64,000 nucleotides of DNA from Candidimonas sp. SYP-B2681. GTDB taxonomy: Bacteria > Pseudomonadota > Gammaproteobacteria > Burkholderiales > Burkholderiaceae_B. The notes under the pieces were generated by a model. It saw nothing but the letters and a program-made list of their open reading frames with translations. It did no database searches and was not told where the DNA came from. The stretch spans positions 310,001-374,000 of the forward strand of contig NZ_RYDV01000003.1 of the NCBI RefSeq assembly GCF_003971065.1, in the 5' to 3' direction. This document shows, piece after piece, positions 56,116 to 64,000 of the stretch (positions are counted from its first letter, which is position 1; the number at the start of each line of letters is the position of its first letter). A program made the position numbers and the translations under genes.

Positions 56116-59100
56116 CTATTGGCTAGGCAAACCGGCGTGCAGATCTTGCAAAGAATAGACTTTTAGGCCGCCCCCCTGACGCAGATACTGAAGGCCTTCT
56201 ACTGCGGCACATGCCCCGGCGATCGTCGTAAAGAAGGTGACTCGGGCCGCCAACGAATTAATCCGTATCATGCGCGAATCGGCAATGGCGTTGCGCCGCT
56301 CTTCGACAGTGTTGATCACGAGGGCAACTTCACCATTCTTGATCATGTCGACAATATGCGGACGACCTTCAGTTACCTTGTTGACAACTTGAACGTCAAG
56401 GCCTGCCGCCTCGAATGCCATGGCAGTACCACGCGTGGCGACAATCTTGAAACCCAGCGTAATAAGACCGCGTGCAACTTCGACGGCACGCGGCTTGTCT
56501 TGTTCGCGCACACTGATGAACGCCGTACCAAATTCAGGCAACAAGACGCTCGCAGCCAACTGCGATTTGACGAAAGCCTCGCCGAAACTTTCGCCCACAC
56601 CCATGACTTCGCCCGTAGACTTCATTTCCGGGCCAAGTATGGTGTCTACACCGGGGAATTTCACGAAAGGAAATACCGCTTCTTTGACTGAGAAATACGT
56701 GGGAACGATTTCTTTGTGTATACCCTGCTCGGCAAGCGTCTTGCCGGCCATGGCCCTTGCTGCGATCTTGGCCAGCTGCAGCCCGGTCGCTTTTGAGACA
56801 TAAGGCACGGTACGCGATGCCCGTGGGTTTACTTCCAGTACATACACGTCGCCATCCTGGATGGCGAACTGCACGTTCATCAAACCTTTGACATTAAGAG
56901 CACGAGCCATAAGCGAGGTCTGGCGCTTGATTTCAGTGATAGCTTCAGCCGAGAGCGAATACGGAGGCAAACTGCATGCTGAATCGCCTGAGTGCACACC
57001 CGCCTGCTCGATGTGTTCCATGACGCCGCCGATAAAGACGGTTTCGCCATCGGCAATGCAGTCGACATCGACCTCGGTTGCATTGTTCAGGAAATGGTCA
57101 AGCAGGACAGGAGAATCATTGCTGACCTTGACCGCTTCACGCATGTAGCGCTCGAGGTCTTGCTGCTCGTGAACGATTTCCATAGCGCGTCCGCCCAATA
57201 CATAGCTGGGACGTACAACTAGCGGATAACCAATTTCGGCGGCATGGGCCAGGGCTTCGCCCTCGGTACGGGCGGTGCGATTAGGCGGCTGGCGCAGGCC
57301 GAGCTTGGTAAGCAGCTTTTGGAAACGCTCACGATCTTCGGCAACGTCGATGGATTCCGGGCTGGTACCGATGATGGGCACCCCATTGGCTTCCAAGGCA
57401 CGAGCCAGCTTTAGCGGAGTCTGGCCGCCATATTGCACGATCACGCCGACCGGCTTTTCTTTGTGGACGATTTCCAGAACGTCTTCGAGCGTTACCGGCT
57501 CGAAATACAGGCGATCGGACGTATCGTAATCGGTCGAAACGGTTTCCGGATTGCAATTGACCATGATGGTTTCGTAGCCATCTTCCCGCAGCGCCAGCGA
57601 TGCATGGACACAGCAATAGTCGAACTCAATGCCTTGTCCGATGCGGTTGGGACCGCCGCCCAGAACGATGATCTTTTGACGATCGGTCGGGGCTGATTCG
57701 CATTCGTCTTCGTAAGTGGAGTACATATAAGCCGTACTCGTGGCGAACTCGGCAGCGCAGGTATCGACCCGTTTATAGACGGGACGTACGCCAAGCTGAT
57801 GGCGCAACTTACGGACTTCAGTTTCGGACGTATCAAGCAGAAATGCCAGACGGCGATCAGAGAAGCCGCGACGTTTCAATTGCCACACGGTGTCGTAATC
57901 AAGGTCGGCAAGTGTCTTTTGTTCCAGCGCCAGTTCGATATCGACAATTTCTTTTATTTGGGCCAGGAACCAGGGGTCGATATGCGTGAGGCCATGAACT
58001 TCTTCGAGGGTGAAACCCTGAGCAAAGGCGTCGCCCACATACCAGATACGCTCGGGTCCGGGTTCGCCTAATTCAACCTGCAGTTTTTCGCGGTCGGTCG
58101 TTTTCTGGTTGAGCCCGTCGACTCCGACTTCAAGCCCTCGTAACGCTTTCTGGAAAGACTCCTGAAAGGTCCGGCCAATGGCCATGACTTCGCCCACGGA
58201 TTTCATTTGCGTGGTCAGGCGCGAATCGGCAGCGGGAAACTTTTCGAAGGCGAATCGTGGCACCTTGGTAACCACATAGTCGATTGACGGTTCAAACGAC
58301 GCGGGCGTAGCGCCGCCCGTGACTTCATTACGCAGTTCGTCGAGCGTGTACCCGACGGCAAGCCGCGCGGCCACTTTGGCGATGGGAAAACCAGTCGCTT
58401 TGGAAGCCAACGCGGACGACCGCGACACGCGCGGGTTCATCTCGATGACAATCATGCGGCCGGTACCGGGGTGGACGGCAAACTGCACGTTAGAGCCGCC
58501 GGTATCGACGCCAATTTCTCGCAATACCGCGATCGATGCGTTACGCATGATCTGGTATTCCTTGTCGGTCAAGGTTTGCGCAGGCGCCACGGTAATCGAG
58601 TCGCCGGTATGTACGCCCATAGGGTCGAGGTTTTCGATGGAGCAAATAATAATGCAGTTGTCGGCGCTGTCGCGCACAACTTCCATCTCGTATTCTTTCC
58701 AGCCTAACAAGGACTCTTCGATCAGCAGCTCGCTGGTAGGCGATGCTTCCAGGCCGCGCCGGCAAATCGTTTCGAATTCTTCACTGTTGTAGGCGATGCC
58801 GCCACCCGAGCCGCCCATGGTGAAGCTGGGACGTATGACCACTGGAAAGCCTGAAACATTGGCTTCCCTGGCGATGCGCCGCTGAACTTCCCAGGCTTCA
58901 TCAAGGGTGTGAGCGACGCCCGATTTAGCAGACTCAAGACCGATTTTGGTCATGGCCTGTTTGAATTTCTGGCGGTCTTCGGCCTTCTCGATGGCGTGTT
59001 CGTTGGCGCCTATGAGTTCGACGCCGTGCTTTTCCAGTACGCCTTTGTGGACCAGGTCGAGTGCACAGTTAAGCGCTGTCTGGCCGCCCATGGTGGGCAA

Positions 59101-59358
59101 CAAGGCGTCGGGCTTCTCGCGTTCGATGATTTTCTCGACCGCTTCCCAGGTAATGGGCTCGATGTAGGTGACATCGGCGGTTTCCGGGTCCGTCATGATG
59201 GTGGCCGGATTGCTATTGACCAGAATGGTGCGATAACCCTCGGCCTTGAGGGCCTTGCAGGCTTGTGCGCCGGAGTAGTCGAATTCGCACGCCTGACCAA
59301 TAATGATCGGACCCGCCCCAATGATAAGAATACTTTTTATGTCTAAACGCTTTGGCAT
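56116..59358 (-). CDS. carB: Carbamoyl-phosphate synthase large subunit
   Basis: Makes carbamoyl phosphate from bicarbonate, ATP and ammonia delivered by CarA, feeding arginine and pyrimidine synthesis. 1080 residues. Two homologous ATP-grasp halves: the first with [19 protein letters not shown] at the N-terminus, the second with [19 protein letters not shown] near 565. The C-terminal MGS-like allosteric domain is from about 940 ([15 protein letters not shown] near 965). Start ATG 59358 is 9 bp after carA. Followed by an SDR gene and not by greA. Confidence 0.98.
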   Translation of the reverse strand: MPKRLDIKSILIIGAGPIIIGQACEFDYSGAQACKALKAEGYRTILVNSNPATIMTDPETADVTYIEPITWEAVEKIIEREKPDALLPTMGGQTALNCALDLVHKGVLEKHGVELIGANEHAIEKAEDRQKFKQAMTKIGLESAKSGVAHTLDEAWEVQRRIAREANVSGFPVVIRPSFTMGGSGGGIAYNSEEFETICRRGLEASPTSELLIEESLLGWKEYEMEVVRDSADNCIIICSIENLDPMGVHTGDSITVAPAQTLTDKEYQIMRNASIAVLREIGVDTGGSNVQFAVHPGTGRMIVIEMNPRVSRSSALASKATGFPIAKVAARLAVGYTLDELRNEVTGGATPASFEPSIDYVVTKVPRFAFEKFPAADSRLTTQMKSVGEVMAIGRTFQESFQKALRGLEVGVDGLNQKTTDREKLQVELGEPGPERIWYVGDAFAQGFTLEEVHGLTHIDPWFLAQIKEIVDIELALEQKTLADLDYDTVWQLKRRGFSDRRLAFLLDTSETEVRKLRHQLGVRPVYKRVDTCAAEFATSTAYMYSTYEDECESAPTDRQKIIVLGGGPNRIGQGIEFDYCCVHASLALREDGYETIMVNCNPETVSTDYDTSDRLYFEPVTLEDVLEIVHKEKPVGVIVQYGGQTPLKLARALEANGVPIIGTSPESIDVAEDRERFQKLLTKLGLRQPPNRTARTEGEALAHAAEIGYPLVVRPSYVLGGRAMEIVHEQQDLERYMREAVKVSNDSPVLLDHFLNNATEVDVDCIADGETVFIGGVMEHIEQAGVHSGDSACSLPPYSLSAEAITEIKRQTSLMARALNVKGLMNVQFAIQDGDVYVLEVNPRASRTVPYVSKATGLQLAKIAARAMAGKTLAEQGIHKEIVPTYFSVKEAVFPFVKFPGVDTILGPEMKSTGEVMGVGESFGEAFVKSQLAASVLLPEFGTAFISVREQDKPRAVEVARGLITLGFKIVATRGTAMAFEAAGLDVQVVNKVTEGRPHIVDMIKNGEVALVINTVEERRNAIADSRMIRINSLAARVTFFTTIAGACAAVEGLQYLRQGGGLKVYSLQDLHAGLPSQ

Positions 59359-59367
59359 AATGCTGAA

Positions 59368-60522
59368 TTATTTTTGTCCGGCCATGAGGCTGATGAATTT
59401 GTCGAATAGGACCACGATATCGTGTGGGCCGGGACTGGCTTCGGGATGGCCCTGGAAACAAAATGCTGGGCTATCGGTAAGCTCGAACCCTTGCACTGTT
59501 CCGTCGAAAAGCGACAGATGCGTGATGCGGGCGTTGGCCGGCAGGGTATCGGCATCGACGTTGAAGCCATGATTCTGACTCGTAATGAAGACCCGTCCGG
59601 TGTCCAGATCTTGAACCGGATGATTGGCCCCGTGGTGGCCGGTTTTCATTTTGATTGTCTTGGCTCCGAGCCCCAGACCCAGGATCTGTTGGCCCAGACA
59701 AATACCGAATAACGGTATTTTTTGTTCTAAAGCCGCCTTGCAGGCGTCGATGGCGTAAAGGCAAGGCCCCGGATCGCCAGGACCATTGGACAAGAAAATT
59801 CCATCGGGTTCCAGAGCCAGTACATCTTCGACCGGCGTCTGAGCCGGTACGAGCGTGATACGGCATCCACGATCGGCCAGTAGTCGAAGGATATTGGTCT
59901 TGATTCCGTAGTCGTATGCGACAACATGGTAGGCGCCCGTTTCGGGCTGGCTGAAGCCGCGACCCAATTGCCAGGTGCCCTGGTCCCAATTTTCGGTTGT
60001 CTTGGTGGACACGACTTTGGCCAGATCCTGGCCGGACATGCCAGGAAAACCCTTGGCAAGCTGGACAGCACGTTCGGCATCGTCGCCCACAAGGATGCAG
60101 GCCCCCTGAGCACCACCTTCGCGCAATATACGCGTGAGCTTGCGGGTATCGACGCCGGAAATGGCAACTATGCCTTCGGCCTTGAGGTTGTCGGGCAATG
60201 ACTGTGTGGCGCGGAAATTCGACACGCGCAAGGAACAATCCCGTACTACGAGACCTGCGGCATGAATACGACTGGATTCGACGTCTTCGAGATTGACGCC
60301 AGTATTTCCGATGTGCGGATACGTTAATGTAACGATCTGCCCGTTGTAGCTGGGATCGGTCAGGATTTCCTGATAGCCCGTCATGGAGGTGTTGAAGACG
60401 ATTTCGGCGACGCAATAACCATCGGCGCCGATAGAGACACCCTTGAAGATGGTACCGTCTGCCAAGGCAAGGATTGCAGAAGGAGACCTGTTCGGTTCCT
60501 CAGGAAAGAGTGACGGCAGCAC
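59368..60522 (-). CDS. carA: Carbamoyl-phosphate synthase small subunit
   Basis: Glutamine amidotransferase subunit, 384 residues from GTG 60522. N-terminal domain starts [13 protein letters not shown]; class I triad nucleophile C275 in FGICLGQQ, His in [12 protein letters not shown]-like [11 protein letters not shown], and GPGDP near 248. Two starts compete: TTG 60546 with GAAGG upstream, and GTG 60522 with GGGG upstream. A TATAAT at 60562-60567 would place transcription start about 60555, only 9 bases before the TTG, so I prefer the GTG. Divergent from tal; carB follows after 9 bp. Confidence 0.96.
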   Translation of the reverse strand: MLPSLFPEEPNRSPSAILALADGTIFKGVSIGADGYCVAEIVFNTSMTGYQEILTDPSYNGQIVTLTYPHIGNTGVNLEDVESSRIHAAGLVVRDCSLRVSNFRATQSLPDNLKAEGIVAISGVDTRKLTRILREGGAQGACILVGDDAERAVQLAKGFPGMSGQDLAKVVSTKTTENWDQGTWQLGRGFSQPETGAYHVVAYDYGIKTNILRLLADRGCRITLVPAQTPVEDVLALEPDGIFLSNGPGDPGPCLYAIDACKAALEQKIPLFGICLGQQILGLGLGAKTIKMKTGHHGANHPVQDLDTGRVFITSQNHGFNVDADTLPANARITHLSLFDGTVQGFELTDSPAFCFQGHPEASPGPHDIVVLFDKFISLMAGQK

Positions 60523-60561
60523 TGTAAACCCCGGTTGTAAAGTCAATAAGTAAACCTTCGG

Positions 60562-60567
60562 ATTATA
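60562..60567 (-). promoter_or_regulatory. Candidate -10 element of carAB
   Basis: Perfect TATAAT on the minus strand, with TTCAAG as a weak -35 at 17 bp spacing. Predicted transcription start near 60555. Confidence 0.5.
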
Positions 60568-60689
60568 CCTTGAGACGAAGACCGCTTGAAGAACGGTCAG
60601 TAAATACCCGTATCGGCCTGTGCATGCTACGAAAATGGTCTACATTACCAGACACTAACCTGTACTGTTTAATCGGTGTGACTACTACT

Positions 60690-61649
60690 ATGCCCAACCA
60701 ACTCGAGTCCTTGCGACAGTTCACTACAGTCGTTGCTGACACCGGCGATTTCGAAGCCATACGCATCCATCGGCCTACTGACGCCACGACCAATCCGTCA
60801 CTTATTCTCAAGGCCGTACAGAAGGAAGAGTATCGCCACCTGCTGGAAAAAGTAGTCACCGATCATGGTCAGCGTCCTGCCAGCGAAATCGTCGACCATT
60901 TACTGGTCGCGTTCGGACGTGAAATTTTACAAATCGTGCCCGGGCGCGTCTCCACTGAAGTGGACGCAAGGCTTTCTTTCGACACGCAAGCCAGCATCGA
61001 ACGCGCACATCAAATTATCGAAATATACGAACGTGCGGGAATCCCGCGTGAGCGAGTCCTGATCAAGCTGGCTTCGACCTGGGAAGGCATACAGGCTGCC
61101 AAGATACTGCAGGCCCAAGGGATACGCTGCAATATGACTCTGCTGTTCGCCTTGCCCCAGGCCTTGGCTTGCGCGCAGGCCAAAGCGCAACTGATTTCGC
61201 CTTTTGTCGGCCGTATTTACGATTGGTACAAGAAGTCAGCGGGCGAGCAATGGGACGAAGCCGCCAATGCCGGCACAGCCGACCCAGGCGTGAAGTCGGT
61301 AAAACAAATCTACGACTATTTTAAGTCCTACGATATTCCAACCGAAATCATGGGCGCGAGCTTCCGTAATATCGGTCAGATACAGGCTTTAGCGGGCTGC
61401 GATCTGCTAACGATCAGCCCCGAGCTCCTGGCCCAGCTCGCCGCCAGTACCGATCCGCTACCGCGACAGCTCGATCCCGAGACCTCCAAAGCGCATGCTC
61501 CAGAATGGATGGCAAGTAACGAGGTCGCATTCCGCAGCGAGATGAACCAGAGCGCGATGGCGACCGAAAAACTGGCCGAGGGCATACGGCTATTCGCGGC
61601 AGACGGCATCAAGCTCGACGCGCTGATTTCCACGGCGCGGCAAGGGTAG
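60690..61649 (+). CDS. tal: Transaldolase
   Basis: Pentose-phosphate enzyme exchanging dihydroxyacetone units between sedoheptulose-7-phosphate and glyceraldehyde-3-phosphate. 319 residues from ATG 60690 (TalB 317). Schiff-base K126 in [12 protein letters not shown], early motif [12 protein letters not shown] at 31-42, and C-terminal [10 protein letters not shown] near 228. An upstream in-frame stretch from 60570 has no ribosome site and overlaps the carA promoter region. Divergent from carA; monocistronic. Confidence 0.97.
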   Translation: MPNQLESLRQFTTVVADTGDFEAIRIHRPTDATTNPSLILKAVQKEEYRHLLEKVVTDHGQRPASEIVDHLLVAFGREILQIVPGRVSTEVDARLSFDTQASIERAHQIIEIYERAGIPRERVLIKLASTWEGIQAAKILQAQGIRCNMTLLFALPQALACAQAKAQLISPFVGRIYDWYKKSAGEQWDEAANAGTADPGVKSVKQIYDYFKSYDIPTEIMGASFRNIGQIQALAGCDLLTISPELLAQLAASTDPLPRQLDPETSKAHAPEWMASNEVAFRSEMNQSAMATEKLAEGIRLFAADGIKLDALISTARQG

Positions 61650-61687
61650 CATCAAAGGTATCCTGGCGCCTCGCTTCGACTACCGAC

Positions 61688-61730
61688 AAAAAAAAGGGCC
61701 GGATTAACGCCATTTCGGCTAGTCCGGCCC
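61688..61730 (-). terminator. Intrinsic terminator of the SsuABC-like operon
   Basis: On the minus strand GGGCCGGA pairs with TCCGGCCC, with a GCC/GGC stem nested in the loop, followed directly by TTTTTTTT. Lies 24 bp past the permease stop, between it and convergent tal. Confidence 0.9.
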
Positions 61731-61753
61731 GCTTGTCCTCGCTTGGCAAAACC

Positions 61754-62548
61754 TTAGAGCTTCTCGGTTTCCCCCGCTTTTGGCTTCCAGGATAAGACTC
61801 TGTCTTCGAACAGGGTAACCATGCCATCGAGTATTAGTGCGCACACAGTCAAGACGACAATACCCGCAAACACGGTATTGACGTCGAGCGTACCCTCGGC
61901 TTGCAGAATCAGATAGCCAACACCACTAGCCGAGCCCAGGTATTCGCCAACGACGGCCCCCACGAATGCCAGGCCGACCGACGTATGCAAACTGGAAAAC
62001 ACCCAGCTTGTTGCCGAAGGTATATAAACATGGCGCAATAGCTGTTTACGGTTGGCACCCAACATGCGTGCGTTATCCAGCAACGTGGAGCTGACTTCCC
62101 GCACCCCTTGGTACACGTTGAAGAAAACGATAAAAAACACCAGTGTTACGGCAAGCGCAACCTTGGACCAGATACCCAATCCAAACCACATTCCAAAAAT
62201 TGGCGCGAGAATAACGCGAGGCATCGAATTCGCGGCAGTAATGTAGGGATCGAGCAAAGCACTGGCGCCGCGAGACAGGCCTAGCCACAACCCAAAGCCC
62301 AGGCCAGCGACGGTTCCAATGACAAATGCCAGTACCGTTTCCGTCAGCGTCACGCCCAGGTGGCGGTAGATGTCGGCATTGCCTACAAACCACATCCAGA
62401 TAACCCTGGCGACCTCAATGGGTTGGCCGAAGAAAAAGGCAAAGTTTTTGTCACGGGATGCAAAATGCCATGCGGCCAGCACGATTACCAAAAGGAGAAT
62501 CTGCCAGAACCGCATGGTGAAGGAGTTAGATTTATTTGACTTCGACAT
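61754..62548 (-). CDS. SsuC/TauC-type ABC permease
   Basis: Inner-membrane permease of 264 residues with about six membrane segments and the family loop DNARMLGANRKQLLRHVYIP near 175, plus the SsuC/TauC/NrtB region RASGVGYLI-like GSASGVGYLILQAEGTL near 215. I chose ATG 62548, which directly follows the ATPase stop; ATG 62572 would overlap the ATPase gene and its ribosome spacing is too short. Third gene of an importer for sulfonates, nitrate, pyrimidine precursors or similar solutes. Substrate not deducible. Confidence 0.9.
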   Translation of the reverse strand: MSKSNKSNSFTMRFWQILLLVIVLAAWHFASRDKNFAFFFGQPIEVARVIWMWFVGNADIYRHLGVTLTETVLAFVIGTVAGLGFGLWLGLSRGASALLDPYITAANSMPRVILAPIFGMWFGLGIWSKVALAVTLVFFIVFFNVYQGVREVSSTLLDNARMLGANRKQLLRHVYIPSATSWVFSSLHTSVGLAFVGAVVGEYLGSASGVGYLILQAEGTLDVNTVFAGIVVLTVCALILDGMVTLFEDRVLSWKPKAGETEKL

Positions 62549-62549
62549 C

Positions 62550-63359
62550 TTAGGCCCGCTTTTGTTGGGCATAGCCCTTTAACACTTCTTCACGCAAGAC
62601 ATCCCAGATCGCCTTGTGCAGCTCGATGAACCGTGGGTGGCTGCGCACCTCGGCCACGTCCCGGGGGCGGGGAATATCAATATCGAATTCTCCGATGGGG
62701 TGCGTACCCGGGCCCGCGGACAACACCACCACCCTGTCGCTCATGGCTATCGCTTCGTCTAGATCGTGCGTGATGAATAGCACTGCCTTGCGCTGCGTCA
62801 TCCAGATATCGAGAACTTCGTTTTCCATCAACTGGCGTGTCTGGATATCGAGCGCGGAGAACGGCTCGTCCATGAGGATGATGTCAGGGTCGCGAATCAA
62901 GGTCTGGGCCAACATGGTGCGCTTGCGCATACCCCCAGACATTTGGTGCGGATAGCGGTTCTCGAAGCCGCCCAGCCCCACTCGTTTCATCCATTCGCGC
63001 CCGAGCTCCTGAGCCTCTGCGGTGGCGACATTAGCGAATTCAAGGCCGGCGGTTATGTTCGACAAAGCGCTACGCCAGGGCATGAGCGCTTCGCCCTGGA
63101 ACATATAGCCAGCACGGTGATTTACGCCTTGCAGCGTTTTACCAAACACTTTCACTTCGCCCGATGACGGCGCCAGCAAGCCGGCCCCGACATTCAGTAG
63201 CGTGGACTTGCCGCAGCCAGTTGGCCCTACCACCGAGACGAACTCGCCGGGGGCAATGGAGATAGAAGCCTCCTTTACCGCGGTATATCCATTATTGCCG
63301 CCGTCGTGGGAAGCGAATGTGCAGGTAATGTTGTCAAGCAATAGTGCAGCGTCAGGCAT
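62550..63359 (-). CDS. SsuB/TauB-type ABC ATPase
   Basis: ATPase of 269 residues from ATG 63359. Walker A GPTGCGKST, signature MSGGMRKRTMLA (a variant typical of this group), Walker B IILMDEPFSALD and switch FITHDLDEAIAM. A longer frame to 63446 runs into the binding-protein gene. The start overlaps the stop of that gene by 8 bp, and the permease follows directly, so the three are translationally coupled. Confidence 0.93.
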   Translation of the reverse strand: MPDAALLLDNITCTFASHDGGNNGYTAVKEASISIAPGEFVSVVGPTGCGKSTLLNVGAGLLAPSSGEVKVFGKTLQGVNHRAGYMFQGEALMPWRSALSNITAGLEFANVATAEAQELGREWMKRVGLGGFENRYPHQMSGGMRKRTMLAQTLIRDPDIILMDEPFSALDIQTRQLMENEVLDIWMTQRKAVLFITHDLDEAIAMSDRVVVLSAGPGTHPIGEFDIDIPRPRDVAEVRSHPRFIELHKAIWDVLREEVLKGYAQQKRA

Positions 63360-64000
63360 TCGGATACTTTTTATTGGCTTTGGCCACGAAATCGTTGGTC
63401 CAGATTTTTGAAACGTCGATCTTGTCGGCGGGGAAATTAGGCACAAAGGCTGTCAGGGCCTTTAATGCGGTTTGCGGACCGTCTTCTGGTACGCTGCCAT
63501 CCGGCGACAAGGCTTCTTTATTGCCGGCAAGTGCAAGCTTGTAAAGGTCGGGGTCGCCCAGCAAATAAGTTTTAGGTACGACCGCCGCAATTTCTTCCGG
63601 GCTGGCAGACTGTATCCACTTGTCGGCGCGTACGATGGCATTGGCCAAGGCCTGTGTGGTATTTGGGTTCTTGTCGATAAATTCCTGAGACGTGTACAGG
63701 CAACCCGATGGCATATTGCCACCGAAAATTTGCATCGTATCTTTCAGGGTACGAGTATCGGCAATGGCTTTGACGGCATTTTCCTTGATCAGGGTGCTGA
63801 TTACGGGATCCAGGTTGGCCATGGCGTCGATTTGACCCGTACGCATTGCCGTAATGGCGCCAGCGCCCGCGCCTACACCAATGAACGATACATCGGTGGG
63901 CTTCAGACCGTGTTGGGCCAGGAAAAAACTGACCATCATGTTGGTAGAGGAGCCGGGCGCCGTAACGCCGATTTTCTTGCCTTTCAAGTCGGCTGGCGTC
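63352..64000 (-). CDS. SsuA/NMT1-type ABC substrate-binding protein (partial)
   Basis: C-terminal 215 codons of a periplasmic binding protein whose start lies beyond the right edge of the window. DLKGKKIGVTAPGSSTNM at the left of the visible part is the middle strand of SsuA/TauA/ThiY-like proteins, followed by IDAMANLDPVISTLI. The visible frame has no signal peptide because the N-terminus is missing; an apparent start at 63987 is an internal TTG. First gene of the operon with the ATPase and permease. Confidence 0.9.
   Translation of the reverse strand, partial: TPADLKGKKIGVTAPGSSTNMMVSFFLAQHGLKPTDVSFIGVGAGAGAITAMRTGQIDAMANLDPVISTLIKENAVKAIADTRTLKDTMQIFGGNMPSGCLYTSQEFIDKNPNTTQALANAIVRADKWIQSASPEEIAAVVPKTYLLGDPDLYKLALAGNKEALSPDGSVPEDGPQTALKALTAFVPNFPADKIDVSKIWTNDFVAKANKKYPNA

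Overview
The window reads as chromosomal DNA of a betaproteobacterium, most likely order Burkholderiales, family Alcaligenaceae (the Bordetella/Achromobacter/Pusillimonas side). That placement is an inference from the housekeeping order rlmE-ftsH-folP-glmM with yhbY and greA beside it, the fused 1187-residue indolepyruvate ferredoxin oxidoreductase, the abundance of branched-chain-amino-acid-type (Liv/HAAT) ABC transporters and the moderately high GC content. I see no insertion sequences, prophage genes, CRISPR arrays, rRNA or replication origin. Coding density is high and most genes have clear Shine-Dalgarno sequences.

Left part (1-24 kb): an outer-membrane phospholipase A; a LysR regulator divergent from a fused indolepyruvate:ferredoxin oxidoreductase; a universal stress protein with an Alx/TerC membrane protein; a complete Liv-type ABC operon (binding protein, fused LivH-LivM permease, LivG, LivF); an LtaS-like membrane phosphotransferase; a DJ-1/PfpI protein; a TerC-CBS-CorC membrane protein; tRNA-Pro(TGG) with a terminator; then small metabolic and stress genes (Lon N-domain protein, MTA/SAH nucleosidase, CreA, a spermidine-synthase-like protein, PhnA/YjdM, an alpha/beta hydrolase, an N-terminal-only AMP-binding protein, DoxX, a patatin and an AraC regulator).

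Middle (24-41 kb): acetyl-CoA synthetase heads away from a second Liv-type ABC operon (Tat-exported binding protein, LivH, fused LivM-LivG, LivF) and lies just downstream of it on the same strand. Next come a cytoplasmic-type subtilisin with a 79-residue I9-like partner, and a phosphate block: pstS-pstC-pstA-pstB, ppk and divergent ppx. pstS and ppk carry closely matching PHO boxes, so the block looks like a Pho regulon segment, but phoU, phoB and phoR are not here. An OlsB-like ornithine N-acyltransferase follows.

Right part (41-64 kb): the conserved essential block glmM, folP, ftsH, rlmE, yhbY, greA; a uracil permease; an iron/phosphonate-type ABC transporter; a histidine phosphatase and a YchJ protein; carA-carB with an SDR gene in apparent operon; transaldolase; and an SsuABC/TauABC-type transporter whose binding-protein gene runs off the right edge.

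Recurring architecture deserves attention: the two Liv operons contain two different gene fusions (LivH-LivM, LivM-LivG), and four ABC operons have a stem-loop between the binding-protein gene and the first permease gene. greA is preceded by an intrinsic-terminator-like hairpin inside its own leader. I did not find a clearly new multi-gene system; the best candidates for follow-up are the subtilisin/I9-like pair, the greA leader, and the isolated AMP-binding N-domain protein.
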